Shown here: in pieces, positions 34,322-43,267 of the stretch
How the letters are laid out: every line of letters starts with the position of its first letter
Position numbering within the stretch: position 1 is the first letter of the stretch
Origin: FACHB-T130 sp042747725
GTDB lineage: Bacteria > Cyanobacteriota > Cyanobacteriia > Cyanobacteriales > FACHB-T130
NCBI RefSeq assembly: GCF_042747725.1
Contig: NZ_JBHZGO010000089.1
Coordinates: 62,001 to 126,000 of the forward strand
DNA length: 64,000 nucleotides
Reading direction: 5' to 3'
The notes under the pieces: generated by a model
What the model saw: only the letters and a program-made list of their open reading frames with translations
Database searches by the model: none
What the model was told of the DNA's origin: nothing
Made by a program: the position numbers and the translations under genes

Positions 34322-34735
34322 CTAATCTTCTAGCTCAGAACTATAAATATCTCCTTCCCTTAATCCTTCAGGGAGCCTAGCTTTTATTAAATTTCCAAGA
34401 GGTCGATCAGAAGCATCTATATAAGCTGCTTCAATCAACTTATGTTCCTTTGTTTCAAGATAAGCAAAGTATAAAGCTTGAGTTGGATCGCTAGGACGGT
34501 CTTTTTTGTTTTGCAGTATGCCAGCAATAACTTTGTTACCGCTTCCTGAAAGATGAGCTTTCAACCTTCCCCTAATACTTCTTCCAGACCTTCCAATGTA
34601 ATGGGTATTATAATTGCTGCCAGTTTTGGTCGCGATCGCGTATACACCAGAAGAATTCGAGGCTTCCCATAGCCTAGAGGTGTCAAGTTTCCCTTGACTG
34701 TCAAACTTACACTCTATCCAGTTACTCCATGCCAT
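34322..34735 (-). CDS. GIY-YIG nuclease-superfamily protein
   Basis: This 137-residue protein has the GIY-YIG core: SGVYAIA, then THYIGRSGRSIRGRLKAHL, a downstream Glu in HKLIEAAYID and an Asn in LGNLIKARLP. In GIY-YIG nucleases the two Tyr, an Arg, a Glu and an Asn build the active site, and counterparts are visible. The first 25 residues (MAWSNWIECKFDSQG) are not part of the core. No HTH or other DNA-binding domain is attached, so partners may provide specificity. It is divergent from the XRE gene, sharing a repeat-bearing promoter region. Confidence 0.75.
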   Translation of the reverse strand: MAWSNWIECKFDSQGKLDTSRLWEASNSSGVYAIATKTGSNYNTHYIGRSGRSIRGRLKAHLSGSGNKVIAGILQNKKDRPSDPTQALYFAYLETKEHKLIEAAYIDASDRPLGNLIKARLPEGLREGDIYSSELED

Positions 34736-34771
34736 GTACTGACCTCGCTTTGTAGCACTTGTGATTTAGGT

Positions 34772-34877
34772 TTTACAAGATTATCTTGTGTTTACACGAT
34801 TATTTTAAGCTAACCAAATTATTCAATAGAGCATTCTTAACAAAAAATATAGGATTTTATTGTTCTTTACACGATTA
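34772..34877. promoter_or_regulatory. Candidate operator region between the GIY-YIG and XRE genes
   Basis: Three direct copies of TTTACAMGATTA lie at 34772-34783 (TTTACAAGATTA), 34791-34802 and 34866-34877 (both TTTACACGATTA). The first overlaps a perfect dyad ACAAGAT-T-ATCTTGT (34775-34789). The third ends 6 bases before the XRE start codon. This layout fits autoregulation of both divergent promoters by the XRE protein; that link is inferred. Confidence 0.65.
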
Positions 34878-34883
34878 CCTGAT

Positions 34884-35243
34884 ATGGCGTTCTCCCTCGG
34901 CAAGCGCCTCAAGGCTACCCGTGAATCACTGGGATTGACTCAAGAGCAGGTCATCGAACAGCTAGAGATTGGCTATAACCTGAGCCTGAGCCAACAAGCC
35001 TTGTCGTACATTGAAAACGGGAAGCGCAAGGTAGATGCAGAGAGTGAGTTACCCGCATTTGCTGGAGTTTACGGAAAGCCAATTGATTACTTCTACGAAA
35101 CCCTGGAGTTGCCCACTGCACCGCCAGCCGCACCTATGCTCAGAACTAGGTCTGTTGTCACAGTTGACCTGGAAGCCCTGACCCTGCGGGATAAGCTGGA
35201 ACTAGCAGCAGAACTGATCCACAACGTCTTGCAAGAAACCTAG
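34884..35243 (+). CDS. XRE-family HTH transcriptional regulator
   Basis: This 119-residue protein begins at the ATG at 34884 (MAFSLGKRLKATRESLGLTQ). It carries a canonical XRE helix-turn-helix over residues 1-65 (LGLTQEQVIEQL, LSQQALSYIENGKRKVDAESEL, ALAGVYG-like PAFAGVYGKPIDYFY). The C-terminal part (LTLRDKLELAAELIHNVLQE) is helical and may dimerise. The frame extends to a TTG at 34860, but that would make one of the operator repeats coding, so the ATG is preferred. It probably represses itself and the divergent GIY-YIG group. Confidence 0.88.
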   Translation: MAFSLGKRLKATRESLGLTQEQVIEQLEIGYNLSLSQQALSYIENGKRKVDAESELPAFAGVYGKPIDYFYETLELPTAPPAAPMLRTRSVVTVDLEALTLRDKLELAAELIHNVLQET

Positions 35244-35309
35244 TTAAGGGCGGTAAAGATGGAAACTAGGCAAGAGGACATAGCCTTACTTGAGGAAGCA
35301 GAGCGTCGT

Positions 35310-37220
35310 TTACGCTTCTCCTACCAGCACTGCCTGAAATATCTGGTCATTAACCAATAGTTGGGTTGCTTGTTGGCTGTCTACAGGCTTAGAAAATAGG
35401 TATCCTTGCCCCGATTCGCATCCTAAATCTCGCAGTTTCTGTAGCTGAGGAAGCGTTTCTATCCCTTCTGCTACAACATCCATACCTCGGCTACGAGCTA
35501 GCGTCACAATTGTCTGAACAATTTCGATATCGCTGAAGTCTGGCTCGATGCGGCTCACAAAAGAGCGGTCAATCTTTAACGTATCAATAGGAAATTCATG
35601 CAAGCGACTTAAAGAAGAGTAGCCGGTGCCAAAGTCATCAATACATAACTGAATGCCTAGAGCTTTAAGCTGCTTCAACATTTTTTCTTCCCAGGCTACT
35701 GTTTCTAGAATGCAACTTTCAGTAATTTCTAGTTTCAAGCAGCCTCTTGATATCCCAGTTCGCTGCAAAATCTCTTCTATTCGATCCACTAGATCCACTT
35801 GCTTAAGCTGCACGGCAGAAAGATTCACATTGATCGTCAAAGGAGGTTTTTGAGGAAACTGTTGCTGCCAAATACTCAATTGGCGACAAGCCTCCTGCAA
35901 AACCAACCAGCCCAAATCGTTAATTAATCCAGTTTCTTCAGCCACAGGGATGAAGCGATCGGGCAATATCCAGCCCCTAGATGGGTGATGCCAGCGTATC
36001 AGTGCTTCAAAGCCGCTCACTTCACCCGTAGAGAGCGAGACAATGGGCTGGTAATAAAGAAAAAATTCTTTTAGCGCGATCGCCCGTCGTAGATCGTTCT
36101 CCATTTGCAAGCGTGCCATTGCCAGTGTTTGCATCGCTGGATCGAACACTTCGTAACGCCCTTTTCCTTGGGCTTTAGCATGATACATTGCTACATCCGC
36201 ATCCCTCAGCACATCTTCTGGTCGCTCATAACCCGTTGTGCTGAGAATAATGCCAATGCTGACTTCAGTGAAGACTTGATAATCGTTAAAATTTAATGGT
36301 AGTCTTAATTGCTTTTGGATGCGTTCAGCCACAGCAGTTGCTTCGTTTACATCTTTAATTTCTTCCAGTAAAATGACGAATTCATCTCCTCCAAAACGCG
36401 CAACTGTATCTGTGTGTCTTAAAGAAGCTTGTAGTTGGCTAGAGACACTTTTGAGTAATTCATCTCCAACCAAATGTCCAAGGCTATCATTAACCACTTT
36501 GAAGCGATCTAGGTCAATAAATAGGACTGCATATAAATAATCTTGACGCTTTAAAGCTAATTCAAGCACAAATTGCAGCCGATTCATGAACCATGCTCGG
36601 TTAGGCAGACCCGTCAGCGTGTCATGAAAAGCATCATGCCCTAATTTTTCTTCTCTCTGCAACAGCTGAATTTGCGTTTGTTGAAGGTCATACAGGGCTT
36701 GTGTAAGTTCAAATGTGCGCTCTGTTACCCGTTGCTCTAACTCCTGAGAAATCCTCTGCAACGCTGCTTCTGTCTCTCTTCGGGCGTCGATTTCCTGTTT
36801 AAGAAGTACATTTTGCTCTGCGAGCGTTTTGCTTAAAGAATATAGTCTCAGGTGAAGCCGGACGCGGGCTAAAACCTCCTCTTGCTGAAAGGGCTTGGTA
36901 ATATAATCTACTGCCCCTAGAGACAAACCTTTGACTTTATCCACCGAATCGGTAAGAGCAGTCATAAAAATCACAGGAATATCTTTCGTTGCTACTGATG
37001 ATTTCAAGCGATCGCAAGTTTCAAACCCATCTATTCCCGGCATTATTACATCCAACAATATAAGATCGGGTGAGACTTCTTTTAGCTTCTCGATTGCACT
37101 TTCACCATCCTTAGCCACTAAAACTTTAAAGCCAGATTCTTTCAATAAACTGAACAACAGCTTGAGGTTATTGGGGAGATCGTCAACAATCAAAATAAGC
37201 TCGTTATTTAAATTATTCAT
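35310..37220 (-). CDS. Response regulator with GGDEF and EAL domains
   Basis: This 636-residue protein has a receiver domain (phospho-acceptor Asp57 in LILLDVIMPG), a coiled-coil linker (140-195), a GGDEF diguanylate cyclase with an intact GGDEF at 277-281 and an EAL c-di-GMP phosphodiesterase (EAL at 405-407, DDFGTGYSSL later). Both enzymatic motifs look active, so it may make or break c-di-GMP. It starts 3 bp after the hybrid kinase stop codon, so that kinase is the likely phosphate donor. Confidence 0.95.
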   Translation of the reverse strand: MNNLNNELILIVDDLPNNLKLLFSLLKESGFKVLVAKDGESAIEKLKEVSPDLILLDVIMPGIDGFETCDRLKSSVATKDIPVIFMTALTDSVDKVKGLSLGAVDYITKPFQQEEVLARVRLHLRLYSLSKTLAEQNVLLKQEIDARRETEAALQRISQELEQRVTERTFELTQALYDLQQTQIQLLQREEKLGHDAFHDTLTGLPNRAWFMNRLQFVLELALKRQDYLYAVLFIDLDRFKVVNDSLGHLVGDELLKSVSSQLQASLRHTDTVARFGGDEFVILLEEIKDVNEATAVAERIQKQLRLPLNFNDYQVFTEVSIGIILSTTGYERPEDVLRDADVAMYHAKAQGKGRYEVFDPAMQTLAMARLQMENDLRRAIALKEFFLYYQPIVSLSTGEVSGFEALIRWHHPSRGWILPDRFIPVAEETGLINDLGWLVLQEACRQLSIWQQQFPQKPPLTINVNLSAVQLKQVDLVDRIEEILQRTGISRGCLKLEITESCILETVAWEEKMLKQLKALGIQLCIDDFGTGYSSLSRLHEFPIDTLKIDRSFVSRIEPDFSDIEIVQTIVTLARSRGMDVVAEGIETLPQLQKLRDLGCESGQGYLFSKPVDSQQATQLLVNDQIFQAVLVGEA

Positions 37221-37223
37221 TTC

Positions 37224-40046
37224 TTACACCTCTAAATAATATCGTTTGACAATATTTAGTATTTCTTTTTCTTCAAATAGTTCCGCTAGTTGCAGCAGTT
37301 GATTAGCAAAGAAAAAATATTTTTTATCCAATTGCTTTATTCTAGTCGCTTCCTGTTCAATACCTTCGATATCACCGATTCGAGCAGCATGATAAAGCGT
37401 GACAAGTTCTTCGGATGGCGGTGCTACAAATTCGGAATCTTGAAAATTATTAAAATCATCTTGCTGATTGTGATTTTCTAAATTGTCAGCTTCTTCATAA
37501 ATCCATTCTAATTTTAAGTAAATTTGTAATTTCTCAAATAAATCTTCAAGTATAATTGGTTTTGCAATAAATCCGTTACAGCCAGCTTCCAGACTATTTT
37601 GCCGATCCAATTCAAATACACTAGCAGAGGAAGCAATCAAAATTACATTTCTTAATTCTGTTGACTCTCGGAGGCGTCGAGACATTTCAAAGCCATCCAT
37701 AACTGGCATTAATAAGTCTGTAATAATCAGATCGGGTTTAAATTCAACAGCTTTCTCTAACCCTTCTTTTCCGTTTTCAGCCTGGATTACCTCAAATCCT
37801 ATTGGCTCTAATAAATTAACTAGAAATGAGCGATTTTCCCATCGGTCATCTACGATCATAATTTTGCGCCTTTCACCTTTAAAGCAAATAATATTTTTTG
37901 CTGAAATAACAGAAGGTTTTTCAATAGATTGAGATGTTTTAAGCAAATCTAAGTCTATCCAAAAAATACTACCTTTACCTAAACTACTCTCGACTTTTAG
38001 TTCGCCTCCCATCATCTGAATAATTTCCTGACTAATCGATAATCCTAAGCCGGTGCCTTCTGGATGGCGATTTTTATCTCCCACTTGCTCAAATGGCAGA
38101 AATATCTTTTTTAACTGCTCTGAAGTCATCCCAACACCAGTATCTTCAATTTGGAAACGAATCTTGGTAAAGGCTAATTGGTTAGACTCCGATCCCTTAT
38201 CTATTACCCCTATTTGGAAATTTACACTACCCTTATCTGTAAATTTGATAGCATTGCCCAAGAGGTTAATCAAAACTTGTCGGAGTCGTTTATCATCAGC
38301 ATGAATAGCAGTAGGAAGTTGATTTAAAGCTTGATAAGTAAAAGAAATTTCTTTTTGTTCGGCGCGGATGCGGCAAATTTCTATAACGCCTAAAATAAAA
38401 GAAGGAAAATAAAAATCTTTCGGATAGAGTTCCATTTTCCTAGCTTCAATTTTGGAAAAGTCTAAAATATCGTTAATTAATGTCAGTAGGTGGGAGCCAC
38501 ACTGATAAATAATACTGACGCCATCGAGTTGTTTGAAGCTGGCATCTTTATCGCGTTTCAAGATTTGAGCATACCCCAGAATGCCGTTGAGGGGAGTGCG
38601 GAGTTCGTGACTCATATTGGCAAGAAATTCACTTTTAGCTCGGTTGGCAATCTCAGCGGCTTCTTTTGCTTCTTTGAGTTCGGCTGTCCTTTCTTCGACT
38701 CGGATTTCTAGCTTCTCGTTTGTTTTTTCTAAAGCTATAAAGGATTCTCGCAACTGCTGTGCCATTTGGTTGAAAGAGTGAGCCAGAGTTTCCAGTTCAC
38801 CCAAGCCTTTGACTTCCACTTTTTGCTCTAATTGACTGCTGGCAAAATTCGCTGTTACAGCCTGCATTGCTAAAGTCTTAGAAGCCTCGCTTAAACGAAG
38901 AATGGGACGAGTAATCCAACGAGAGGTGAAGATTCCCAGAAGGGTAGCTAGTATCAATGCCCCCAGACACAGCAGGATAGTAGTACGAGTGTTGGCATTG
39001 ATTTGCTCCATGAAGTCGGCTTCTGGAACAACCACCACAATTAGCCAATCCAGACCTCGACCATCTTGGAAGGGCATAACTTGCACGAATTCTCGCTGAC
39101 CATTCAGCTTAAAGTCAAATTGCTGGTTGCTGCTAATTTTGTTAAGGTTGCCGAAGCGTTTTGTTAAATGTTGTGCTGTAAAGCGAATCAAGGGTACAGA
39201 ACTTTCAATTGCGTTAAGCCGTTTCGCTTCTTTGCCATCCGAGCTGTTTAGAAATGGCTTCTCGGAGGTAGAAGAAGCTACTATCAGTCCAGAGCGTTCT
39301 ATTATGAATGTCTTTCCTGTCCGACCGATTTTTAAAGTTTGCAGGAAACTACTGATTTTTGACAGAAATAAATCGGTAACTACAACTCCCCGGAAAGTGC
39401 CTGTTTTGTCGTATACGGGCTTGCTTGCGGAGATTCCTAGGCTCGGTTGAATATAATATTGGTAAATTTTATTCCAATGGGGTTTGTTTGCAACCCGTGC
39501 GGCTTTATACCAAGGTCTGTTTCGAGGGTCGTAGTTTGGGTGGGTTTCCTTGAGCTGAGTCGGCTTGCCTTCGCTATCTACGGTAACGATTGTATTGACG
39601 AAGTTAGTAGATTTATCAGTAATTTCAATAACTGTGGAACCATCATCCTTATATCCAGCACCGGCATATTCTTTTTTCTCTCCTCCGAAGCTAATGTAAT
39701 TTACTGTGGGAAATTGCTTAAGCTGCCAAAAGAAGTAGCTTCTCATAGGACTCATGTCGTTTGGATTCCACATTTGGAAGCGACGAATGGCATCGACACT
39801 GATGGCATTGACGATATGAGGTGTTTCTAAGTAGGTATCTAGGTGCTGTTTGATACGGGCAGTAATTTCACTCCGTAGTTGGGTGGTGACATCGTTGACG
39901 GCTTTTTGCCCGTTGCGTAGCGAGAGCCACCCCGTTAGACCCACAGCGGTAAAGATTTGGAAGACAAATGGCACTACTAAGACGAGGCGTAGCGGGATTT
40001 TTCGCTTATTTTTTGAAATTTGGCGATCGCTTGTTACTCGCGTCAT
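37224..40046 (-). CDS. Hybrid sensor kinase (Cache, HAMP, HisKA, HATPase, REC)
   Basis: This 940-residue membrane protein has transmembrane helices at about 20-42 and 355-377 with an extracytoplasmic double-Cache sensor between (NRPWYKAAR, GVVVTDLFLSKISSFL). HAMP follows (378-435), then HisKA with His480 in MSHELRTPLNG. The ATPase domain has VLINLLGNAIKF, EDTGVGM and GTGLGLSIS. A receiver domain (Asp777 in LIITDLLMP) and a helical tail without a clear HPt His come last. It is the first gene of an operon with the REC-GGDEF-EAL gene. The ligand is unknown. Confidence 0.95.
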   Translation of the reverse strand: MTRVTSDRQISKNKRKIPLRLVLVVPFVFQIFTAVGLTGWLSLRNGQKAVNDVTTQLRSEITARIKQHLDTYLETPHIVNAISVDAIRRFQMWNPNDMSPMRSYFFWQLKQFPTVNYISFGGEKKEYAGAGYKDDGSTVIEITDKSTNFVNTIVTVDSEGKPTQLKETHPNYDPRNRPWYKAARVANKPHWNKIYQYYIQPSLGISASKPVYDKTGTFRGVVVTDLFLSKISSFLQTLKIGRTGKTFIIERSGLIVASSTSEKPFLNSSDGKEAKRLNAIESSVPLIRFTAQHLTKRFGNLNKISSNQQFDFKLNGQREFVQVMPFQDGRGLDWLIVVVVPEADFMEQINANTRTTILLCLGALILATLLGIFTSRWITRPILRLSEASKTLAMQAVTANFASSQLEQKVEVKGLGELETLAHSFNQMAQQLRESFIALEKTNEKLEIRVEERTAELKEAKEAAEIANRAKSEFLANMSHELRTPLNGILGYAQILKRDKDASFKQLDGVSIIYQCGSHLLTLINDILDFSKIEARKMELYPKDFYFPSFILGVIEICRIRAEQKEISFTYQALNQLPTAIHADDKRLRQVLINLLGNAIKFTDKGSVNFQIGVIDKGSESNQLAFTKIRFQIEDTGVGMTSEQLKKIFLPFEQVGDKNRHPEGTGLGLSISQEIIQMMGGELKVESSLGKGSIFWIDLDLLKTSQSIEKPSVISAKNIICFKGERRKIMIVDDRWENRSFLVNLLEPIGFEVIQAENGKEGLEKAVEFKPDLIITDLLMPVMDGFEMSRRLRESTELRNVILIASSASVFELDRQNSLEAGCNGFIAKPIILEDLFEKLQIYLKLEWIYEEADNLENHNQQDDFNNFQDSEFVAPPSEELVTLYHAARIGDIEGIEQEATRIKQLDKKYFFFANQLLQLAELFEEKEILNIVKRYYLEV

Positions 40047-40745
40047 AGTAAATTCGTTTTAATGCCTATATAGTTTTGATACCAACAGCCGTTCGCCTTT
40101 AGGTAATACAAGGCAAGAAATAAAAAAACTTTCTATTTCCTTATCTTGTACGTTAGCTGGGTTGATTGCGTAGCTATTCAACCAAACTTAATCTTAGGAA
40201 ATTTATAGGTTGTAACCAAAGATACAGCAGAATGGAAGAAAATACTGACTTGTAGGGTGGTTTAGAACTTTTTTATTATTTCTAATTTATTGGGATGGAA
40301 CTGGCAATTTATCTTCGCTAATTATATTTACTCAAAAATAATATCAATGATTACCGTTTTATTTACACGTTAAGAGCCAAGATTTTTCATAAAATACAAG
40401 TCAAAAGATAAGATAATTTGATGAACAAAAAAACTTTATTAGAGAGTATTATTATCAGTTTTTTATTTTAAAAATCCTATTATAAACATTAATTATTTCG
40501 GCAAGTTAAAGATAGTTAATTCAAAAATTCACGATCGCTGCTGAAGCAAGTTTTCAGAGAAGGCGATCGCGTCTTTCCATCTGCCAGAATTGGCGAGTCA
40601 CTTGAGCAATGTCAAACTCTAGGCGTGACGGCATCAGCGCGGGAATTTCGGGAATAAAATAAATAGGTGAGAAATCAGCTGCTGCAACCCGAAACAGGAC
40701 AATCATAGATAAAATGAACTCCTGTGCCGTTCGTGCAAGGGTTCT
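40047..40745. other. AT-rich spacer upstream of purL
   Basis: This 699-bp region is AT-rich from about 40080 to 40520 and shows no strong hairpin or mobile element. A 50-codon minus-strand frame at 40554-40706 (MIVLFRVAAADFSPIYFIPE at the start) is unrecognised and may be chance. Promoters of purL (plus) and the hybrid kinase (minus) must lie here. Confidence 0.45.
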
Positions 40746-43103
40746 ATGTCTACAAGTTCATCCGCCCCGTTTACCCCTGAAGAAATTGCTGCTGAAGGTC
40801 TAAAGCCAGAAGAATACGTAGAAATTGTCCAACGGCTAGGGCGTCATCCTAATAAAGCTGAGTTGGGAATGTTTGGCGTCATGTGGTCGGAGCATTGCTG
40901 CTATAAGAACTCACGACCATTGCTGAAGCAGTTTCCGACACAGGGCGATCGCATTCTCGTCGGGCCAGGAGAAAATGCTGGTGTTGTAGACTTGGGCGAC
41001 GGACTGCAACTAGCATTTAAAATTGAATCTCACAATCACCCCTCAGCTGTCGAACCATTTCAAGGAGCTGCGACGGGAGTAGGCGGTATTCTCCGGGATA
41101 TCTTTACAATGGGTGCGCGTCCCATCGCCTTGTTAAACTCCCTCCGCTTTGGTTCTCTGGAAGATGCCAAGACGCGGCGATTGTTCAGTGGCGTGGTATC
41201 GGGAATCTCACATTATGGTAATTGTGTGGGAGTACCCACAGTGGGCGGTGAGGTCTATTTTGATCCAGCTTATTCGGAGAATCCCTTAGTAAATGTAATG
41301 GCACTGGGATTGATGGAAACTCCGGAAATTGTCACATCTGGAGCAGTAGGGATTGGCAATCCAGTGCTGTATGTGGGTTCTACGACTGGGCGAGATGGCA
41401 TGGGCGGGGCGAGTTTTGCCAGTGCGGAACTCAGCGATCAGTCGATGGATGACCGTCCAGCGGTACAAGTTGGCGACCCTTTTTTAGAAAAATCCCTCAT
41501 TGAAGCTTGCCTAGAAGCGTTTAAAACTGGTGCAGTGGTAGCAGCACAGGATATGGGCGCAGCTGGCATTACCTGTTCCACGTCAGAAATGGCGGCTAAA
41601 GGCGGCGTCGGGATTGAACTGGATTTAGACAAAATTCCAGTGCGGGAAACGGGGATGGTGCCTTATGAATATTTACTATCTGAATCTCAGGAACGGATGC
41701 TGTTTGTTGCTTACAAGGGGCGCGAACAGGAGTTGATTGATATTTTCCACCGCTGGGGTTTGCACGCTGTCGTTGCAGGCACAGTTATTGAAGAGCCGAT
41801 TGTACGGATTCTGTTCCAAGGCGGCGTGGCGGCAGAAATTCCAGCAACGGCTTTGGCGGATAATACGCCAATTTATCACCGGGAATTGTTGACCCAAGCG
41901 CCAGAGTATGCGCGTCTAGCTTGGGAGTGGACAAGCGATCGCCTTCCAAGTTTTACCAGCGCTGGCATTGAAATTCAAGATCGTTCTCTCACCTGGAATG
42001 AGATTCTCTTGACTTTATTAGATACTCCCACAATTGCCTCTAAGCGTTGGGTTTATCGTCAGTACGACCATCAGGTGCAAAACAATACTGTCATTGTTCC
42101 AGGTGGCGCAGATGCAGCAGTAGTGAGGGTGCGTCCGCTGGAACCCTCCCCAAATCACCCGGTTAACGAGGGGAACAATAAGGGGGTTGCTGCCACAGTC
42201 GATTGCAATGCTCGCTACGTCTATCTTGACCCCTATGAGGGAGCCAAGGCAGTCGTCGCAGAAGCGGCTCGTAATCTCAGTTGTGTGGGAGCCGAACCTC
42301 TAGCGGTAACGGATAACCTAAATTTCGGGAGTCCAGAAAAGCCGGTGGGTTACTGGCAACTGGCAAATGCTTGTCGGGGAATCGCGGAAGCCTGCCGGGA
42401 ATTGGGAACGCCTGTGACTGGCGGCAACGTGTCTCTCTACAACGAAACAGTGGACGCCGACGGGAATCCCCAGCCAATTTATCCGACGCCCGTGGTGGGG
42501 ATGGTGGGGTTAATTCCTGACATTACGCGAGTTTGCAGCCAAGCTTGGCAAGCTGAGGGAGATTTAATTTATTTACTGGGACGACGGTTGGATTCACCAG
42601 AGGGAGTCACGTTAGGTGCCTCCGAGTATTTGTCAGCAATTCATGGCATTGTCGCCGGTAAACCGCCCATCGTAGATTTTGATTTGGAACGTCGGGTACA
42701 AGCTGCTTGTCGGGAAGGAATTCGTCAAGGCTGGATTCGCTCAGCTCACGATTGTGCTGAGGGAGGAGTAGCGATCGCTCTCTCGGAAGCTTGCATCACT
42801 AGCAACTTAGGAGCCGAAATTTACTTGGAACTTCCCCCAAAACCCTCTTTACGTTGGGATTCCATCTTTTTTGGCGAGGGAGGAGCGCGAATTTTAGTTT
42901 CTGTAGTGCAAGAACACCAAGCAATTTGGGAATCCTATTTAAAGGAGCAACTGGAGGATTGCTGGGAAAAAATGGGTCGCGTCGGAAAACCGGACAGCGA
43001 GTTACGGGTTTTTACGGCTCAAAGCCAAGCTTTAATTGACGTTAGCATAAAGAAAATGGGCGACGCTTATCACTATGCTATCCAACGCCGTTTAACCATT
43101 TAG
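40746..43103 (+). CDS. purL: Phosphoribosylformylglycinamidine synthase subunit PurL
   Basis: This 785-residue enzyme converts FGAR to FGAM in purine synthesis using ammonia delivered by PurQ and PurS. Motifs are MWSEHCCYKNSRPLLK, FKIESHNHPSAVEPFQGAATGVGGILRDIFTMGA (residues 97-130 region), QDMGAAGITCSTSEMA, NLNFGSPEKPVGYWQ and VTGGNVSLYNET. The length fits the small, multi-subunit PurL type. It is followed by purF after 164 bp. Confidence 0.97.
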   Translation: MSTSSSAPFTPEEIAAEGLKPEEYVEIVQRLGRHPNKAELGMFGVMWSEHCCYKNSRPLLKQFPTQGDRILVGPGENAGVVDLGDGLQLAFKIESHNHPSAVEPFQGAATGVGGILRDIFTMGARPIALLNSLRFGSLEDAKTRRLFSGVVSGISHYGNCVGVPTVGGEVYFDPAYSENPLVNVMALGLMETPEIVTSGAVGIGNPVLYVGSTTGRDGMGGASFASAELSDQSMDDRPAVQVGDPFLEKSLIEACLEAFKTGAVVAAQDMGAAGITCSTSEMAAKGGVGIELDLDKIPVRETGMVPYEYLLSESQERMLFVAYKGREQELIDIFHRWGLHAVVAGTVIEEPIVRILFQGGVAAEIPATALADNTPIYHRELLTQAPEYARLAWEWTSDRLPSFTSAGIEIQDRSLTWNEILLTLLDTPTIASKRWVYRQYDHQVQNNTVIVPGGADAAVVRVRPLEPSPNHPVNEGNNKGVAATVDCNARYVYLDPYEGAKAVVAEAARNLSCVGAEPLAVTDNLNFGSPEKPVGYWQLANACRGIAEACRELGTPVTGGNVSLYNETVDADGNPQPIYPTPVVGMVGLIPDITRVCSQAWQAEGDLIYLLGRRLDSPEGVTLGASEYLSAIHGIVAGKPPIVDFDLERRVQAACREGIRQGWIRSAHDCAEGGVAIALSEACITSNLGAEIYLELPPKPSLRWDSIFFGEGGARILVSVVQEHQAIWESYLKEQLEDCWEKMGRVGKPDSELRVFTAQSQALIDVSIKKMGDAYHYAIQRRLTI

Positions 43104-43267
43104 CCAATCTCCCCCAATTTCCTTCCCTAAATCGCTCACCCAGACAGACCCTAAATTCCTGGTCTATGTCTTCGGTTAGCGACATTAATGCTTTGTTATG
43201 AGATTATTAAGAATTACTAAGCCCAGTTAGTTTTCTCTGCCTCAATAAGTAGGAGCCAAGTTCGCAC

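Noticed and set aside
35259..35360. 33-codon plus-strand frame after the XRE gene (METRQEDIALLEEAERRLRF at the start)
   Set aside because: It has a plausible ribosome-binding site but is very short, unrecognised, and overlaps the 3' end of the REC-GGDEF-EAL gene on the other strand by 51 bp. It may be a fragment of a lost gene; not listed as a feature.
40554..40706. 50-codon minus-strand frame upstream of purL
   Set aside because: The composition is protein-like, but there is no recognised family and it is short; noted only under the spacer.
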